Assembly (NCBI RefSeq): GCF_024448505.1
Contig: NZ_JAMOHV010000001.1
Location: 186,001-250,000, forward strand
Direction: 5' to 3'
Source of the DNA: Stutzerimonas degradans
Lineage (GTDB): Bacteria > Pseudomonadota > Gammaproteobacteria > Pseudomonadales > Pseudomonadaceae
DNA length: 64,000 bases
Positions 36,449-47,563 of this stretch are shown piece after piece. Under the pieces are notes generated by a model that ran no database searches, was not told where the DNA came from, and saw only the letters and a program-made list of their open reading frames with translations. The translations under genes and the position numbers were made by a program. The stretch's first letter is position 1, and every line of letters starts with the position of its first letter.

Positions 36449-37423
36449 TTACTTGAGCAGGCCGAACTCGCCGGCCAGGGCCTTGTAGTCCTGCACCTGC
36501 TGCTTGACGAAGGCTTCCAGCTCATCGCCGGTCATCGACAGCGGGAACAGGTCGCGCTGTTCGCGCAACTTGGCGAAGTCCTCGTCGGTGAGCAGGGTGT
36601 CGAACTGGGTCTTCCACCAGTTGAAGTCCTCGTCAGGCACTTCCGGGCCCATGTAGAAACCGCGGATCACCGGCCAGCTGATGTCGTAGCCCTGCTCCTT
36701 GGCGGTGGGGATGTCGGCCAGCTTGCCCGGCAGGTGCTCGTCGGCGAGCACGGCGAGGATGCGGATCTTGCCGGCGTCGAGCTGCGGGGTGACTTCGCCG
36801 AGGCCGCTGGAGGTGACCTGTACGTGGCCGCCGAGCATGGCGGTCAGCGTTTCGCCGCCGCCCTCGAAGGCGACGTAGCGCAGCTTCTTCGGATCGACAC
36901 CGGCAGCGCGGGCGATCAGCGCGGTCTGCATCCAGTCCTGGCCGCCGATGGTGGCGCCGGCGCCGAATACCACGCTGCCCGGGTCCTTCTTCACCGCGGC
37001 AATCAGCTCGTCGAGGTTCTGGTAGGGCGCGTCGGCGCGCACCGAAATGGCGCCGTAGTCGGTGCCGACCGCGGCCAGCCAGCGCACGGCGTTCTCGTCG
37101 TAGCGGCCGAACTTGCCCTGCGCGAGGTTGAGCAGCGAGCCGCTGGAGAAGGCGGTGATGGTGCCGGGATCGGCAGCGCGCTGGGCAACCACCGCGTTGT
37201 AGGCCACCGCGCCTACGCCGCCTGGCATGTAGGTGACGCGCATCGGCGCCTCGAGCAGGCCGGCGTCCTTCAGGCCACTCTGGGCCAGCTTGCAGGTCAG
37301 GTCGAAACCGCCGCCGGGTTTGGCCGGAGCGATGCACTCGGGGCGTTTGGGTTCGGCCAGCAGCTGGCTCGACAGCAGCAGGCAGGACGACAGCAGGGCG
37401 AAACGGCTGAGTCGGGTTTTCAT
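36449..37423 (-). CDS. tctC: Tripartite tricarboxylate transporter, periplasmic binding protein TctC (Bug family)
   Basis: 324 residues: signal peptide (about 1-23, LLLSSQLLAEPKRP), then the Bug-family fold with CIAPAKPGGGFDLTCKL, the ligand-loop ANTIGGQDWMQ-like segment GATIGGQDWMQTALI and MYMGPE-like FYMGPEVPD. It binds citrate or cis-aconitate-type ligands for TctAB. It begins 24 bp after opdH. The ribosome-binding region contains AACAAGAAGAGG, a weaker AAnAAnAA catabolite-repression-like element. Confidence 0.95.
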   Translation of the reverse strand: MKTRLSRFALLSSCLLLSSQLLAEPKRPECIAPAKPGGGFDLTCKLAQSGLKDAGLLEAPMRVTYMPGGVGAVAYNAVVAQRAADPGTITAFSSGSLLNLAQGKFGRYDENAVRWLAAVGTDYGAISVRADAPYQNLDELIAAVKKDPGSVVFGAGATIGGQDWMQTALIARAAGVDPKKLRYVAFEGGGETLTAMLGGHVQVTSSGLGEVTPQLDAGKIRILAVLADEHLPGKLADIPTAKEQGYDISWPVIRGFYMGPEVPDEDFNWWKTQFDTLLTDEDFAKLREQRDLFPLSMTGDELEAFVKQQVQDYKALAGEFGLLK

Positions 37424-37447
37424 CGAAAGGTCCTCTTCTTGTTCTGT

Positions 37448-38704
37448 TTACCAGATCGGCAGGCTATAGCTGACGATCAGGCGGTTTTCGTCGGCGTCGC
37501 GGGCAAAATCGGAGCGGAACATCGCGTTGCGCCAGCGCAGTGCGACGTTCTTCAGCGGGCCGCTCTGCACCACGTACTTGAATTCGAAGTCGCGTTCCCA
37601 CTCGCTGCCGTTGCTGCCGCCGGAGTACTCGGCGTTATCGCCGGAGATGTAGCGGGTCAGGAAGGTCAGGCCGGGGATGCCGATGGCGGCGAAGTTGTAG
37701 TCGTAACGCGCCTGCCAGGAGCGCTCGTCGGCGTTGGCGAAGTCGTTGATCTGCACGAAGTTGACCAGGAACGGATCGCCGCCGTCGATGTAGGCATAGC
37801 CGGTGTCGCCGCGCATCTGCTGGTAGCCAAGGCTGAACTTGTGGCCGCCCAGGCTGTAGCCGAGCATGCCGTTCCAGGCCTGGTTGTCGATCTTGCCGGC
37901 GTTGGCCGCGCCGCTGTCGTCGCTGAGCATCACGCGCAGGTCGGCGCTCAGCGCGGAGTTGTCGCTCAGCGGCTTGACGCCCAGCAGGCCGAAGAAGTGC
38001 TGGCGGTAGACGTCGTCCAGCTCGCCGTAGTAGTAGCGCCCGGTGAGGTTCTTGCTGAAGGCGTATTCGGCGCCGGCGAAGGTCAGGTGGTCGGCCTCGG
38101 CGGCACTGGCGAAGCGGCTGTTCTTGTTGTTCAGCTGCAGGTCCTGGGAGTTGGTCGAGGCGCGGTCGATGACCTTGTCCAGGCGCCCGCCGGTGAGGGT
38201 CAGGCCGTCGATGTCGGTCGAGGTGACGGTGGCGCCTTCGAAGACCTGCGGCAGGGTGCGGCTGTCGCTGGCCTTGACCACCGGCAGCTCGGGGATGTGC
38301 GATCCGTAGCGCAGCTCGGTCGCGGCGATCTTCGCCTTGGCGGTCAGGCCCAGGCGGCTGAACGCGTCCGGCGTGCCGCCATCGTCCTGCACCGGCAGCA
38401 GATCGGTGCCGGCGCGACCGCCGCCGGAGTCGAGCTTGACGCCGAGCATGCCCAGCGCGTCGAGACCAACGCCGACGGTGCCTTCGGTGAAGCCGGAGCG
38501 CACGTCGAGGATGAAGCCCTGGGTCCATTCCTCGCGCTTGGACTGGCCATCGCCTTCGCGGAAATCGCGGTTCAGGTAGATGTTATGCGTCTGCAGGGTC
38601 GCGCTGCTGTCCTCGATGAAGGCGGCCTGGGCGAAGGGCGTCAGCGAAGCGGCGGCGACAGCAAGGGCGAGACGGGCAGGTGTGGGTCTGACGACAGTCA
38701 GCAT
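37448..38704 (-). CDS. opdH: OprD-family outer-membrane porin (OpdH-like, tricarboxylate-inducible)
   Basis: 418 residues from the ATG at 38704. Signal peptide (about 1-27, LTPFAQAAFIEDS), then an 18-stranded OprD barrel pattern: LQTHNIYLNRDFREG, ELRYGSHIPELPV, YYYGELDDVYRQHFFG, SLGYQQMRGDTGYAY, and the C-terminal LIVSYSLPIW ending in an aromatic residue. It heads the tctCBA operon and lies opposite tctDE, as opdH does in P. aeruginosa, where it mediates cis-aconitate and other tricarboxylate uptake. An A/C-rich Hfq/Crc-type motif covers the leader. Confidence 0.95.
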   Translation of the reverse strand: MLTVVRPTPARLALAVAAASLTPFAQAAFIEDSSATLQTHNIYLNRDFREGDGQSKREEWTQGFILDVRSGFTEGTVGVGLDALGMLGVKLDSGGGRAGTDLLPVQDDGGTPDAFSRLGLTAKAKIAATELRYGSHIPELPVVKASDSRTLPQVFEGATVTSTDIDGLTLTGGRLDKVIDRASTNSQDLQLNNKNSRFASAAEADHLTFAGAEYAFSKNLTGRYYYGELDDVYRQHFFGLLGVKPLSDNSALSADLRVMLSDDSGAANAGKIDNQAWNGMLGYSLGGHKFSLGYQQMRGDTGYAYIDGGDPFLVNFVQINDFANADERSWQARYDYNFAAIGIPGLTFLTRYISGDNAEYSGGSNGSEWERDFEFKYVVQSGPLKNVALRWRNAMFRSDFARDADENRLIVSYSLPIW

Positions 38705-38716
38705 TGGGTATCTCCA

Positions 38717-38734
38717 GTTGTTGTTTTTGTTGTC
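38717..38734 (-). promoter_or_regulatory. Hfq/Crc catabolite-repression (CA) motif in the opdH leader
   Basis: On the minus strand GACAACAAAAACAACAAC ends directly before the ribosome-binding site CTGGAGA, 12 bases from the ATG. It fits the AAnAAnAA-type sequence that Hfq with Crc binds to block translation of secondary carbon-source genes in Pseudomonas. Confidence 0.7.
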
Positions 38735-38772
38735 ACGGCACATGCGCCGTGCGGAGGTGGATCGAGCCACCT
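38735..38772. promoter_or_regulatory. Two inverted repeats in the opdH/tctD intergenic region
   Basis: CACGGC/GCCGTG (38735-38740 and 38747-38752) and AGGTGG/CCACCT (38755-38760 and 38767-38772, with a near-palindromic ATCGAG centre). They lie between the divergent opdH and tctD genes and are candidate operator sites for TctD or hairpins in the opdH leader. Confidence 0.4.
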
Positions 38773-38876
38773 GCGAGCGATCCTAGGCAGTCAAGCTTTC
38801 GCCAGCCTTTCAGCGCGCCGTGGGCTGATTTCTGCCGCTACACTGGCGCTCCGTTGGCAGATCGAAGGGACAGGCA

Positions 38877-39548
38877 ATGCGCATTCTCCTGGTCGAGGAC
38901 CACCCGCCGCTGGCCGAGAGCGTGACGCAGGCGCTGCGCGCCGCCGGTTGGACCGTGGACCTGCTCGCCGACGGCATCGCCGCCGACCTGGCGCTGGCCA
39001 GCGAGGATTACGCCCTGGCGATTCTCGACGTCGGCCTGCCGCGGCTCGACGGCTTTCAGGTGCTGGCGCGCCTGCGTCAGCGCGGCAAGACTCTGCCGGT
39101 GCTGATGCTCACCGCGCGCGGCGAGGTCAGCGACCGCGTGCACGGCCTCAACCTCGGCGCCGACGACTACCTGGCCAAGCCGTTCGAGCTGTCCGAGCTG
39201 GAGGCGCGGGTCAAGGCGCTGCTGCGCCGCAGCGTCGCCGGCGGTGAGCGCCAGCAGCGCTGCGGCGTGCTGGTCCACGATCTGGATGCGCGGCGCTTCA
39301 GCCTGGCCGGTGAGCCGCTGAGCCTGACTTCCCGCGAGCAGGCGGTGCTGGAGGCGCTGATCGCCCGCCCCGGTCGGGTGATGAGCAAGGACCAGCTGGC
39401 CGCGCAGGTGTTCGGCCTCGACGAGGATGCCAGCGCCGAGGCCATCGAGATCTACATCCATCGCCTGCGCAAGAAGCTCGAAGGACGGCCGGTACGCATC
39501 GTCACCTTCCGCGGCCTGGGCTACATGCTCGAGGCGCTCGATGGCTGA
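38877..39548 (+). CDS. tctD: Response regulator TctD
   Basis: 223 residues, OmpR class. Receiver domain with acidic pair ED at 8-9, phospho-acceptor D51 in AILDVGLPRLDG and the Lys of YLAKPFEL. The C-terminal winged helix ends with EIYIHRLRKKLEGRPVRIVTFRGLGY. It controls the divergent opdH-tct operon in response to tricarboxylates (known for the family in Salmonella and P. aeruginosa). It overlaps tctE by 8 bp. Confidence 0.95.
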   Translation: MRILLVEDHPPLAESVTQALRAAGWTVDLLADGIAADLALASEDYALAILDVGLPRLDGFQVLARLRQRGKTLPVLMLTARGEVSDRVHGLNLGADDYLAKPFELSELEARVKALLRRSVAGGERQQRCGVLVHDLDARRFSLAGEPLSLTSREQAVLEALIARPGRVMSKDQLAAQVFGLDEDASAEAIEIYIHRLRKKLEGRPVRIVTFRGLGYMLEALDG

Positions 39549-40938
39549 GCGCACCGCGGCCGGCAGTTTGCGCGCGCGGCTGCTGCTGCGGCTGACCATC
39601 CTGCTCACGCCGCTGCTGCTGTATGGGGCCTGGAGTGCCTACTGGAACGGCCGCGCCGCCGCCGATACCGCCTACGATCGCACCCTGCTGGCGTCCGCGC
39701 GGGCCATTGCCGATGGGCTGGTGACCAGCGACGGCAGGCTGCGCGCCAACGTGCCCTACGTGGCGCTGGACACCTTCGCCTACGACAGCGCGGGGCGCAT
39801 CTATTACCAGGTGCTGGACACCGAAGGGCGTCTGGTCAGTGGCTACGAACAGTTGCCCGCGCCGGGCGCCGAGGTCCGCCGCACCGACGACTACCCGGCG
39901 CTGGCGCGCTTCTACGACGGCGAGTTCCAGGGCCAGGGCGTGCGTCTGGTCAGCCTGCTGCAGCCGGTCAGCGAGCCTGAGCTGAACGGCATCGCCGAGA
40001 TTCGCGTGGCCGAGACGCTCGGCGCGCGCGAGCGCATGGCGCGCAGCCTGTTGAACGACACGCTGTGGCGCCTGGGTCTGCTGGCGCTCGCCGCGCTTTT
40101 GCTGGTGTGGCTGGCGGTCAGCGCCGCGCTGCGCCCGCTGGCCCGGCTCAGCGAGGCGGTGCAGGATCGCGCGCCGGATGATCTGCGGCCGCTGCCGCTG
40201 GTCGACGTGCAACGCGAGCTGAAGCCGCTGGTGGCTGCGCTCAACCAGTTCACCGAGCGTTTGCGCGGGCAGTTCGAGCGCCAGGCGCGCTTCATCGCCG
40301 ATGCCTCCCACGAGCTGCGCACGCCGCTGGCGGCGCTCAAGGCGCGCATCGAGCTGGGTCTGCGCGAGGCGCAGCCGAATGTCTGGCGCACCACCCTGGA
40401 AGACGCCGGGCAGAGCACCGACAAGGTCATCCACCTGGCCAACCAGCTGCTCTCGCTGGCGCGCATCGAGAGCGGTGCGCAGTCCATCGCCGAGGGTGGC
40501 GCGCAGCGCCTGGACCTGTCGCAGCTGGCTCGTGAGCTGGGGCTGGCGCTGGCGGCGCTGGCGCACAAGCGCGGCGTCGCCCTGGCGCTGGAGGCCGAGG
40601 CGCCGGTATGGATCGACGGCGAGCCGACGCTGATTAGCGAGCTGCTGAGCAACCTGCTGGATAACGCGCTGGCGCACACCGTCGATGGCGGCAATGTGGT
40701 GCTGCGGGTGCTCGACGGCGCCGTGCTGGAGGTGGAGGACGACGGTCCGGGCATTCCCGCCGACGAGCGCGAGCGGGTGTTCGCGCGCTTCTACCGTCGC
40801 GATACCGGTGGGCACGGCGCCGGCCTCGGCCTGGCCATCGTCGGCGAGATCGTGCGTGCCCATCGCGCCGAGATCAGCCTGGATCAGGGCCGGCTCGGCG
40901 GTCTGCTGGTGCGGGTACGCTTCCCCGGCGCGGCGTAG
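39541..40938 (+). CDS. tctE: Sensor histidine kinase TctE
   Basis: 465 residues from the ATG at 39541. Two membrane helices (about 15-35 and 175-195) enclose a periplasmic sensor domain of about 140 residues; HAMP-like linker, HisKA with DASHELRTPLAALKAR, and HATPase_c with LLSNLLDNALAHT, VEDDGPGIP and GAGLGLAIVGEI follow. It senses external tricarboxylates and phosphorylates TctD. It is translationally coupled to tctD by overlap. Confidence 0.95.
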   Translation: MAERTAAGSLRARLLLRLTILLTPLLLYGAWSAYWNGRAAADTAYDRTLLASARAIADGLVTSDGRLRANVPYVALDTFAYDSAGRIYYQVLDTEGRLVSGYEQLPAPGAEVRRTDDYPALARFYDGEFQGQGVRLVSLLQPVSEPELNGIAEIRVAETLGARERMARSLLNDTLWRLGLLALAALLLVWLAVSAALRPLARLSEAVQDRAPDDLRPLPLVDVQRELKPLVAALNQFTERLRGQFERQARFIADASHELRTPLAALKARIELGLREAQPNVWRTTLEDAGQSTDKVIHLANQLLSLARIESGAQSIAEGGAQRLDLSQLARELGLALAALAHKRGVALALEAEAPVWIDGEPTLISELLSNLLDNALAHTVDGGNVVLRVLDGAVLEVEDDGPGIPADERERVFARFYRRDTGGHGAGLGLAIVGEIVRAHRAEISLDQGRLGGLLVRVRFPGAA

Positions 40939-40952
40939 CCAAGGCACATCGT

Positions 40953-42536
40953 TCAGGCGCGGCGGCGGCTCCAGAACTGCTGCGCCAGCTGCTGCATGCC
41001 GACCACCAGCCCGGCGACGCCGGCGGCGCTCTGCTGGCTCTGCAGCCCGGCCACCGCGTGTCGCTCGGCACCGGCGCGGATGCTGACGATGCTCTGGTTG
41101 ATCTGCGCGGCGGCGGCGCTCTGCTGGTCGACCGCGGTGGCGATCTGCGTGCTCATGCCACTGATGTCGGTGACCTGATCGTTGATGTCGCGCAGCGAAC
41201 GTTCGGCGTGTTCGGCGCGGTCGACGCTGATCTGCGCCTGCTCGCGGCTGCGCTGCATGACCGCTACCGCCTCGCGCGAGCCGGCCTGCAGCGTACCGAT
41301 GATGCCCTGAATCTCCGCGGTGGCCTCGGCGGTGCGCGAGGCCAGGCCGCGCACTTCGTCGGCCACCACCGCGAAGCCGCGTCCCTGCTCGCCGGCGCGC
41401 GCCGCCTCGATGGCGGCGTTGAGCGCCAGCAGGTTGGTCTGCTCGGCGATGCTGCGGATCACTTCGAGCATCCGGCTGATGTCCTGGCTGTGGCCTTCGA
41501 GCAGCTGGATCACCTCGGCGGCGCGCTGAATCTCGCCGGCCAGGCGAGCGATGCTGGTCCCGGTCTCGCCGACCATGCCACGCCCGCTGGCGACATCGTC
41601 GTCGGCGAGCGCCGCCGCCTGCGCCGTGCGCTGGGTGCTCGCGGCAACCTCGCGCACGCTGGCGACCATCTGGTCGATGGCGGTCGCCACGAGGTCGGTC
41701 TGCTGTTGCTGGGAGGCCGCGCTGGCGGTGCTTTCCTGCAGGGCGTCGGCGAGTTCATGGGCGTGCTCGCTGATCTGCCGGCTGGAGTCGGCGATACGGC
41801 CGACCACGGCGCCGGCCTCGGCTTCGAGCATGCGCAGGGCGAAGGCGATCTCGCCCAGTTCATCGCTGCGTCCGGTGTAGATCAGCTGGCTCAGCGGGTT
41901 GTAGCCGATGCGCCGCGCCTGGCTGCGCAGCGTGCGCAGGGGCGCCAGCGCCAGCAGGCTGAGCAGCGCGGCGGCGAACCCGCCGGCAGCGCCGGCGAGC
42001 AGGGCCAGCGGCCATGTCAGGCCGGCGAGCAGCGCCGTCGCCCCTGCGCCGAACAGGCTGCCGAGGCCGGCGCACAGCGCGACGCGGGCCTGGAAGCCGG
42101 GCCGCCAACGGCTTTGCGCCAGACCGGCGGGCGTGCCGGCGCGGGCGTAAAGCGCCTCGGCGGCGCGAATCTGTTCGGGCTGCGCCTTGGTGCGCACGGA
42201 CTGGTACTCGACTACCTTGCCGTCACGGCTGATCGGCATGGCGTAGGCATCGATCCAGTAGTGATCGCCGTTCTTGCAGCGGTTCTTGACCAGCCCCATC
42301 CACGGCCGGCCGGCCTGCAGCGTGCTCCACATGTCGGCGTAGGCGGCGGGCGGCATGTCCGGGTGGCGGATCAGGTTGTGTGGCTGGCCGAGCAGTTCGG
42401 CTTCGCTGTAGCCGCAGATTTCGATGAAATCCGTGTTGGCGTAGGTGATCTGGCCTTTGAGGTTGGTGGTGGAGAGGATGTTGGCGTTTTCGCGGACGCT
42501 GACTTCACGGCCGGTGACAGGCAGGTTGGTTCGCAT
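40953..42536 (-). CDS. PAS-containing methyl-accepting chemotaxis protein (Aer type)
   Basis: 527 residues from the ATG at 42536; the further upstream frame is not credible. An N-terminal PAS domain (about 10-120, [51 protein letters not shown]) matches FAD-binding aerotaxis receptors. Two membrane helices with no periplasmic domain (about 150-205) follow, then a cytoplasmic MCP domain whose hairpin tip reads [26 protein letters not shown]. It probably senses cellular redox or energy state and signals to CheA. Monocistronic and convergent with tctE. Confidence 0.92.
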   Translation of the reverse strand: MRTNLPVTGREVSVRENANILSTTNLKGQITYANTDFIEICGYSEAELLGQPHNLIRHPDMPPAAYADMWSTLQAGRPWMGLVKNRCKNGDHYWIDAYAMPISRDGKVVEYQSVRTKAQPEQIRAAEALYARAGTPAGLAQSRWRPGFQARVALCAGLGSLFGAGATALLAGLTWPLALLAGAAGGFAAALLSLLALAPLRTLRSQARRIGYNPLSQLIYTGRSDELGEIAFALRMLEAEAGAVVGRIADSSRQISEHAHELADALQESTASAASQQQQTDLVATAIDQMVASVREVAASTQRTAQAAALADDDVASGRGMVGETGTSIARLAGEIQRAAEVIQLLEGHSQDISRMLEVIRSIAEQTNLLALNAAIEAARAGEQGRGFAVVADEVRGLASRTAEATAEIQGIIGTLQAGSREAVAVMQRSREQAQISVDRAEHAERSLRDINDQVTDISGMSTQIATAVDQQSAAAAQINQSIVSIRAGAERHAVAGLQSQQSAAGVAGLVVGMQQLAQQFWSRRRA

Positions 42537-42681
42537 GTGGGCGAATCTCTTCCGTGGGAACAGAGGGACGATTTCGCGAGGCGGGTGGTGGTGCGGCTCT
42601 GATCGGAGGATCGGCAGCATCTCGTGATGGACCGCCAGTGACGGCTGCGGCGGACTTTATGCCAGTTTCATGACACTTGTA

Positions 42682-42697
42682 TGGCAGTGTGCCAGCA
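42682..42697 (+). promoter_or_regulatory. Weak sigma-54-like element upstream of TAXI-TRAP genes
   Basis: TGGCAGTGTGCCAGCA has GG and GC separated by 10 bases and TGGCA at -24, but CAGCA rather than TTGCA at -12. The first 13 bases also form a perfect inverted repeat TGGCA-GTG-TGCCA, so it may instead be an operator. Confidence 0.3.
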
Positions 42698-42866
42698 TCG
42701 TGTCGGCGCCGCTAGCCGCTTGTTGATGCCGCAGTGGAAACGCTTTCGCGGCGGCGCAGTCCATGAAAGGCGGACTCGCGCCCGTGTTCCGGCGTACCGG
42801 CCGCGCAGTCGAACTGGTCCTGCTAGACTCCCGGCTTCCGGGCAGGCTCAAGAGGGCTGCCGGGTC

Positions 42867-42886
42867 ATCAAAAACAACCAAAAGGA
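42867..42886 (+). promoter_or_regulatory. Hfq/Crc catabolite-repression (CA) motif on the TRAP binding-protein leader
   Basis: ATCAAAAACAACCAAAAGGA leads straight into the AAGGAG ribosome-binding site, with the ATG at 42895. The A/C pattern fits the AAnAAnAA class bound by Hfq-Crc. Confidence 0.6.
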
Positions 42887-42894
42887 GTTCATCC

Positions 42895-43860
42895 ATGAAA
42901 GGCAAATCCTTGGCATGGATCTTTACCGTCGCATTGGCGGGTAGCGGCCTGGGTGGCACAGCACAGGCCCAGGAGAAGTTCGTCACCATCGGCACCGGCG
43001 GTCAGACCGGCGTCTACTACGTGGCGGGGCAGTCGATCTGCCGCTTCGTCAACCGCAACGCCGAGAACATCAAGTGCAACGCGCCGGCCAGCGGCGGCGG
43101 CGTGGCCAACGTCAACGGCCTGCGCAGCGGCGAGTTCAACTTCGGCATCATGCAGTCCGACCACCAGTACAAGGCGATGGAAGGCGTCGCGCCCTTCGAG
43201 AAGGAAGGCAAGATGGATGACATCCGCGCCGTGTTCTCGCTGCAGAGCGAGGTCTTCACCGTGCTGGCGCGCCGCGATGCCGACATCAAGGGCCTGGACG
43301 ACCTCAAGGGCAAGCGCGTCAACATCGGCAACCCCGGTTCCGGCCAGCGTGACACCCTCGAGGAGATCATGCAGGTCAAGGGCTGGGACAAGTCGGTATT
43401 CGCCCTGGCCGCCGAGCTGAAGCCGGCCGAGCAGGCCAGCGCGCTGGGCGACAACAACATCGACGCGATGACCTACTTCGTCGGCCATCCCAACGGCGCC
43501 ATCCAGGAAGCCACCACCACCGTCGACGCCGTGCTGGTACCGATCACCGGCCCGGAAATCGACAAGCTGCTGGCCGCCAAGAGCTACTACACGAAGGCCG
43601 AGATCCCCGGCGGGATCTACAAGGGCAGCGATGCGCCGACCTCGTCCATCGGCGGCAAGGCCGTGCTCTCGACCACGGCCAAGGTCGATGCCGAGGTGGT
43701 CTACCAGCTGGTCAAGTCGGTGTTTGACAACATCGAGCGTTTCCAGCGCCTGCACCCGGCGTTCAAGGACCTCAAGCCGGAGGAGATGATCAAGGTCGGC
43801 CTGAGCGCGCCGCTGCATGAAGGTGCCGAGCGCTACTACAAGGAACGCGGCTGGATGTAA
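42895..43860 (+). CDS. TRAP transporter solute-binding protein, TAXI family
   Basis: 321 residues from the ATG at 42895 (AAGGAG 7 bases before). Signal peptide (about 1-25, GGTAQAQEKF). TAXI-family hallmarks: FVTIGTGGQTGVYYVAGQSICR at the N-terminus, ARRDADIKGLDDLKGKRVNIG, and GSGQRDTLEEIM. It delivers its ligand, often glutamate or another organic acid in characterised cases, to the fused TRAP permease encoded 118 bp downstream. The substrate here is unknown. Confidence 0.94.
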   Translation: MKGKSLAWIFTVALAGSGLGGTAQAQEKFVTIGTGGQTGVYYVAGQSICRFVNRNAENIKCNAPASGGGVANVNGLRSGEFNFGIMQSDHQYKAMEGVAPFEKEGKMDDIRAVFSLQSEVFTVLARRDADIKGLDDLKGKRVNIGNPGSGQRDTLEEIMQVKGWDKSVFALAAELKPAEQASALGDNNIDAMTYFVGHPNGAIQEATTTVDAVLVPITGPEIDKLLAAKSYYTKAEIPGGIYKGSDAPTSSIGGKAVLSTTAKVDAEVVYQLVKSVFDNIERFQRLHPAFKDLKPEEMIKVGLSAPLHEGAERYYKERGWM

Positions 43861-43910
43861 GGGTCGCGCGGCCGCTCCGGCGGCCGCCTGCTCTTGCTTC
43901 GCTCAGCCGG

Positions 43911-43941
43911 AAAACCCGTGCACCGTTCGGTCACGGGTTTT
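43911..43941 (+). terminator. Hairpin between TAXI binding-protein and permease genes
   Basis: Perfect 10-bp stem AAAACCCGTG/CACGGGTTTT (43911-43920 with 43932-43941), with ACCG/CGGT pairing in the loop; the T-run is part of the stem. It is probably a partial terminator or RNA stabiliser that raises the ratio of binding protein to permease. Confidence 0.6.
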
Positions 43942-43978
43942 CGTGGTTTCCGTCACCTGAAAAAACAGGCCTCATTTC

Positions 43979-46528
<2,550 letters not shown>

Positions 46529-46554
46529 GCGAAGCGCTTGCCGGCATCGCCTGA

Positions 46555-46588
46555 CCCCAGCCATGCGTGAGCATGGCTGGGGTTTTTT
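46555..46588 (+). terminator. Rho-independent terminator after the TRAP permease gene
   Basis: Perfect 12-bp stem CCCCAGCCATGC/GCATGGCTGGGG (46555-46566 with 46571-46582) with a GTGA loop, followed by TTTTTT. It lies 26 bp past the stop. Confidence 0.93.
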
Positions 46589-46669
46589 GTTGGGAAGTGG
46601 TCTTTCTGGAGGAGGGCGGGCTGACAGACCGCAGATCAGCCAGCCCGGCTGATAGGCAGAGCCGTGCGG

Positions 46670-47563
46670 TCAGCGCGGGGTGTAGTAGCCCACGCCGAGC
46701 AGCACGTCGTCGACCCGCTGGATCAGCGTGCGCTTGTGCTCCACGGCATTGGTCACCGGGTTGCGCCAGACGTATTCCACCGTGCCGGTGCCGTCCTTGC
46801 GGGCCAGCTCGATCATCTCGCGGAACAGCGGCTTGCCGGCGGCGTCGTTCACCGCGCGCACGTCGACGCCGACCAGGTTCGGCGAACCGCCGCTGGCGCG
46901 GTACTTGCCGTCTTCCAGGCCGATGACGAACACATACTCGTCGTTGACGAAGAATTCGCCGTTGCGCTCGTTGAACTGGCGATAGGCCGTCTCGCCGCCG
47001 ACTTCGCGCAGTCGTGCCACCGCCTTGTCCAGCAGCGCCTGGGCCTGTTCCGCCGTCGCGCGCGGGATGTAGTAGCCGACGCAGAGGATGTTCTCGCCGA
47101 CCTTGCGGAACTGGCTGAGCTTGTTCTCCACCTTGTTGTCGGCCGGGTTCAGCCAGTGGTAGGCCACCGCGCCGCTGTCGTCACGCTTGGCCGCTTCGAG
47201 GATGTCGTTGATGAAGGGCTTGCCGCTGGCGTCCTTCAGGTCGCGCACGTTCAGCCCGACCAGGCTGGCCGAGGTGCCGGCGCTGGCGCGCATGGTGCCG
47301 TCGGTGCCGAGCACGAAGATGTAGTACTGGCCCTTGGCGAAGGCGCCATCGCGGTCGTTGAACGCGGCCAGCGCCTGTTCCGGGCCGTTGGCCTGCAGGT
47401 AGAGCGCGGCGTTGTCGAGCAGCGCCTTGGCCTGCTTGGCCTGTGCGCGCTCCAGCGAGCCGACGGCCGTCGCCGGTGCAGCGGGCGTGGCGGCATGCGC
47501 CAGCGGCATGACACCCAGGGCGGCAGTGAGAGACAGCATGAGCAGAGTATGCGTGCGATTCAT
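46670..47563 (-). CDS. Periplasmic protein with two Cache (sCache_2-like) domains
   Basis: 297 residues from the ATG at 47563 (GGAGT 7 bases upstream). Signal peptide (about 1-24, GVMPLAHAA). Two similar halves follow: FNDRDGAFAKGQYYIFVLG, then GLNVRDLKDASGKPFIND and VGYYIPR in the first; FNERNGEFFVNDEYVFVIG, GVDVRAVNDAAGKPLFRE and VGYYTPR in the second. Each is a single-Cache sensor unit. There is no transmembrane or signalling domain, so it must be a free periplasmic ligand-binding protein that presents a ligand to something else. Ligand unknown. Confidence 0.85.
   Translation of the reverse strand: MNRTHTLLMLSLTAALGVMPLAHAATPAAPATAVGSLERAQAKQAKALLDNAALYLQANGPEQALAAFNDRDGAFAKGQYYIFVLGTDGTMRASAGTSASLVGLNVRDLKDASGKPFINDILEAAKRDDSGAVAYHWLNPADNKVENKLSQFRKVGENILCVGYYIPRATAEQAQALLDKAVARLREVGGETAYRQFNERNGEFFVNDEYVFVIGLEDGKYRASGGSPNLVGVDVRAVNDAAGKPLFREMIELARKDGTGTVEYVWRNPVTNAVEHKRTLIQRVDDVLLGVGYYTPR

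Larger units (their letters stand above)
42537..42894. other. Intergenic region between the Aer and TAXI-TRAP genes
   Basis: 358 bp between divergent genes with no credible coding frame. It holds a candidate sigma-54-like element at 42682-42697 and an Hfq/Crc-type motif at the 3' end (both listed separately). No strong sigma-70 promoter stands out. Confidence 0.6.

Noticed and set aside
36368..39247. Plus-strand frame of 959 codons opposite tctB, tctC and opdH
   Set aside because: It runs antisense to well-supported genes. Its long Ala/Gly/Val/Glu/Gln-rich text is the usual antisense shadow in GC-rich DNA, without ribosome-binding site or family motifs.
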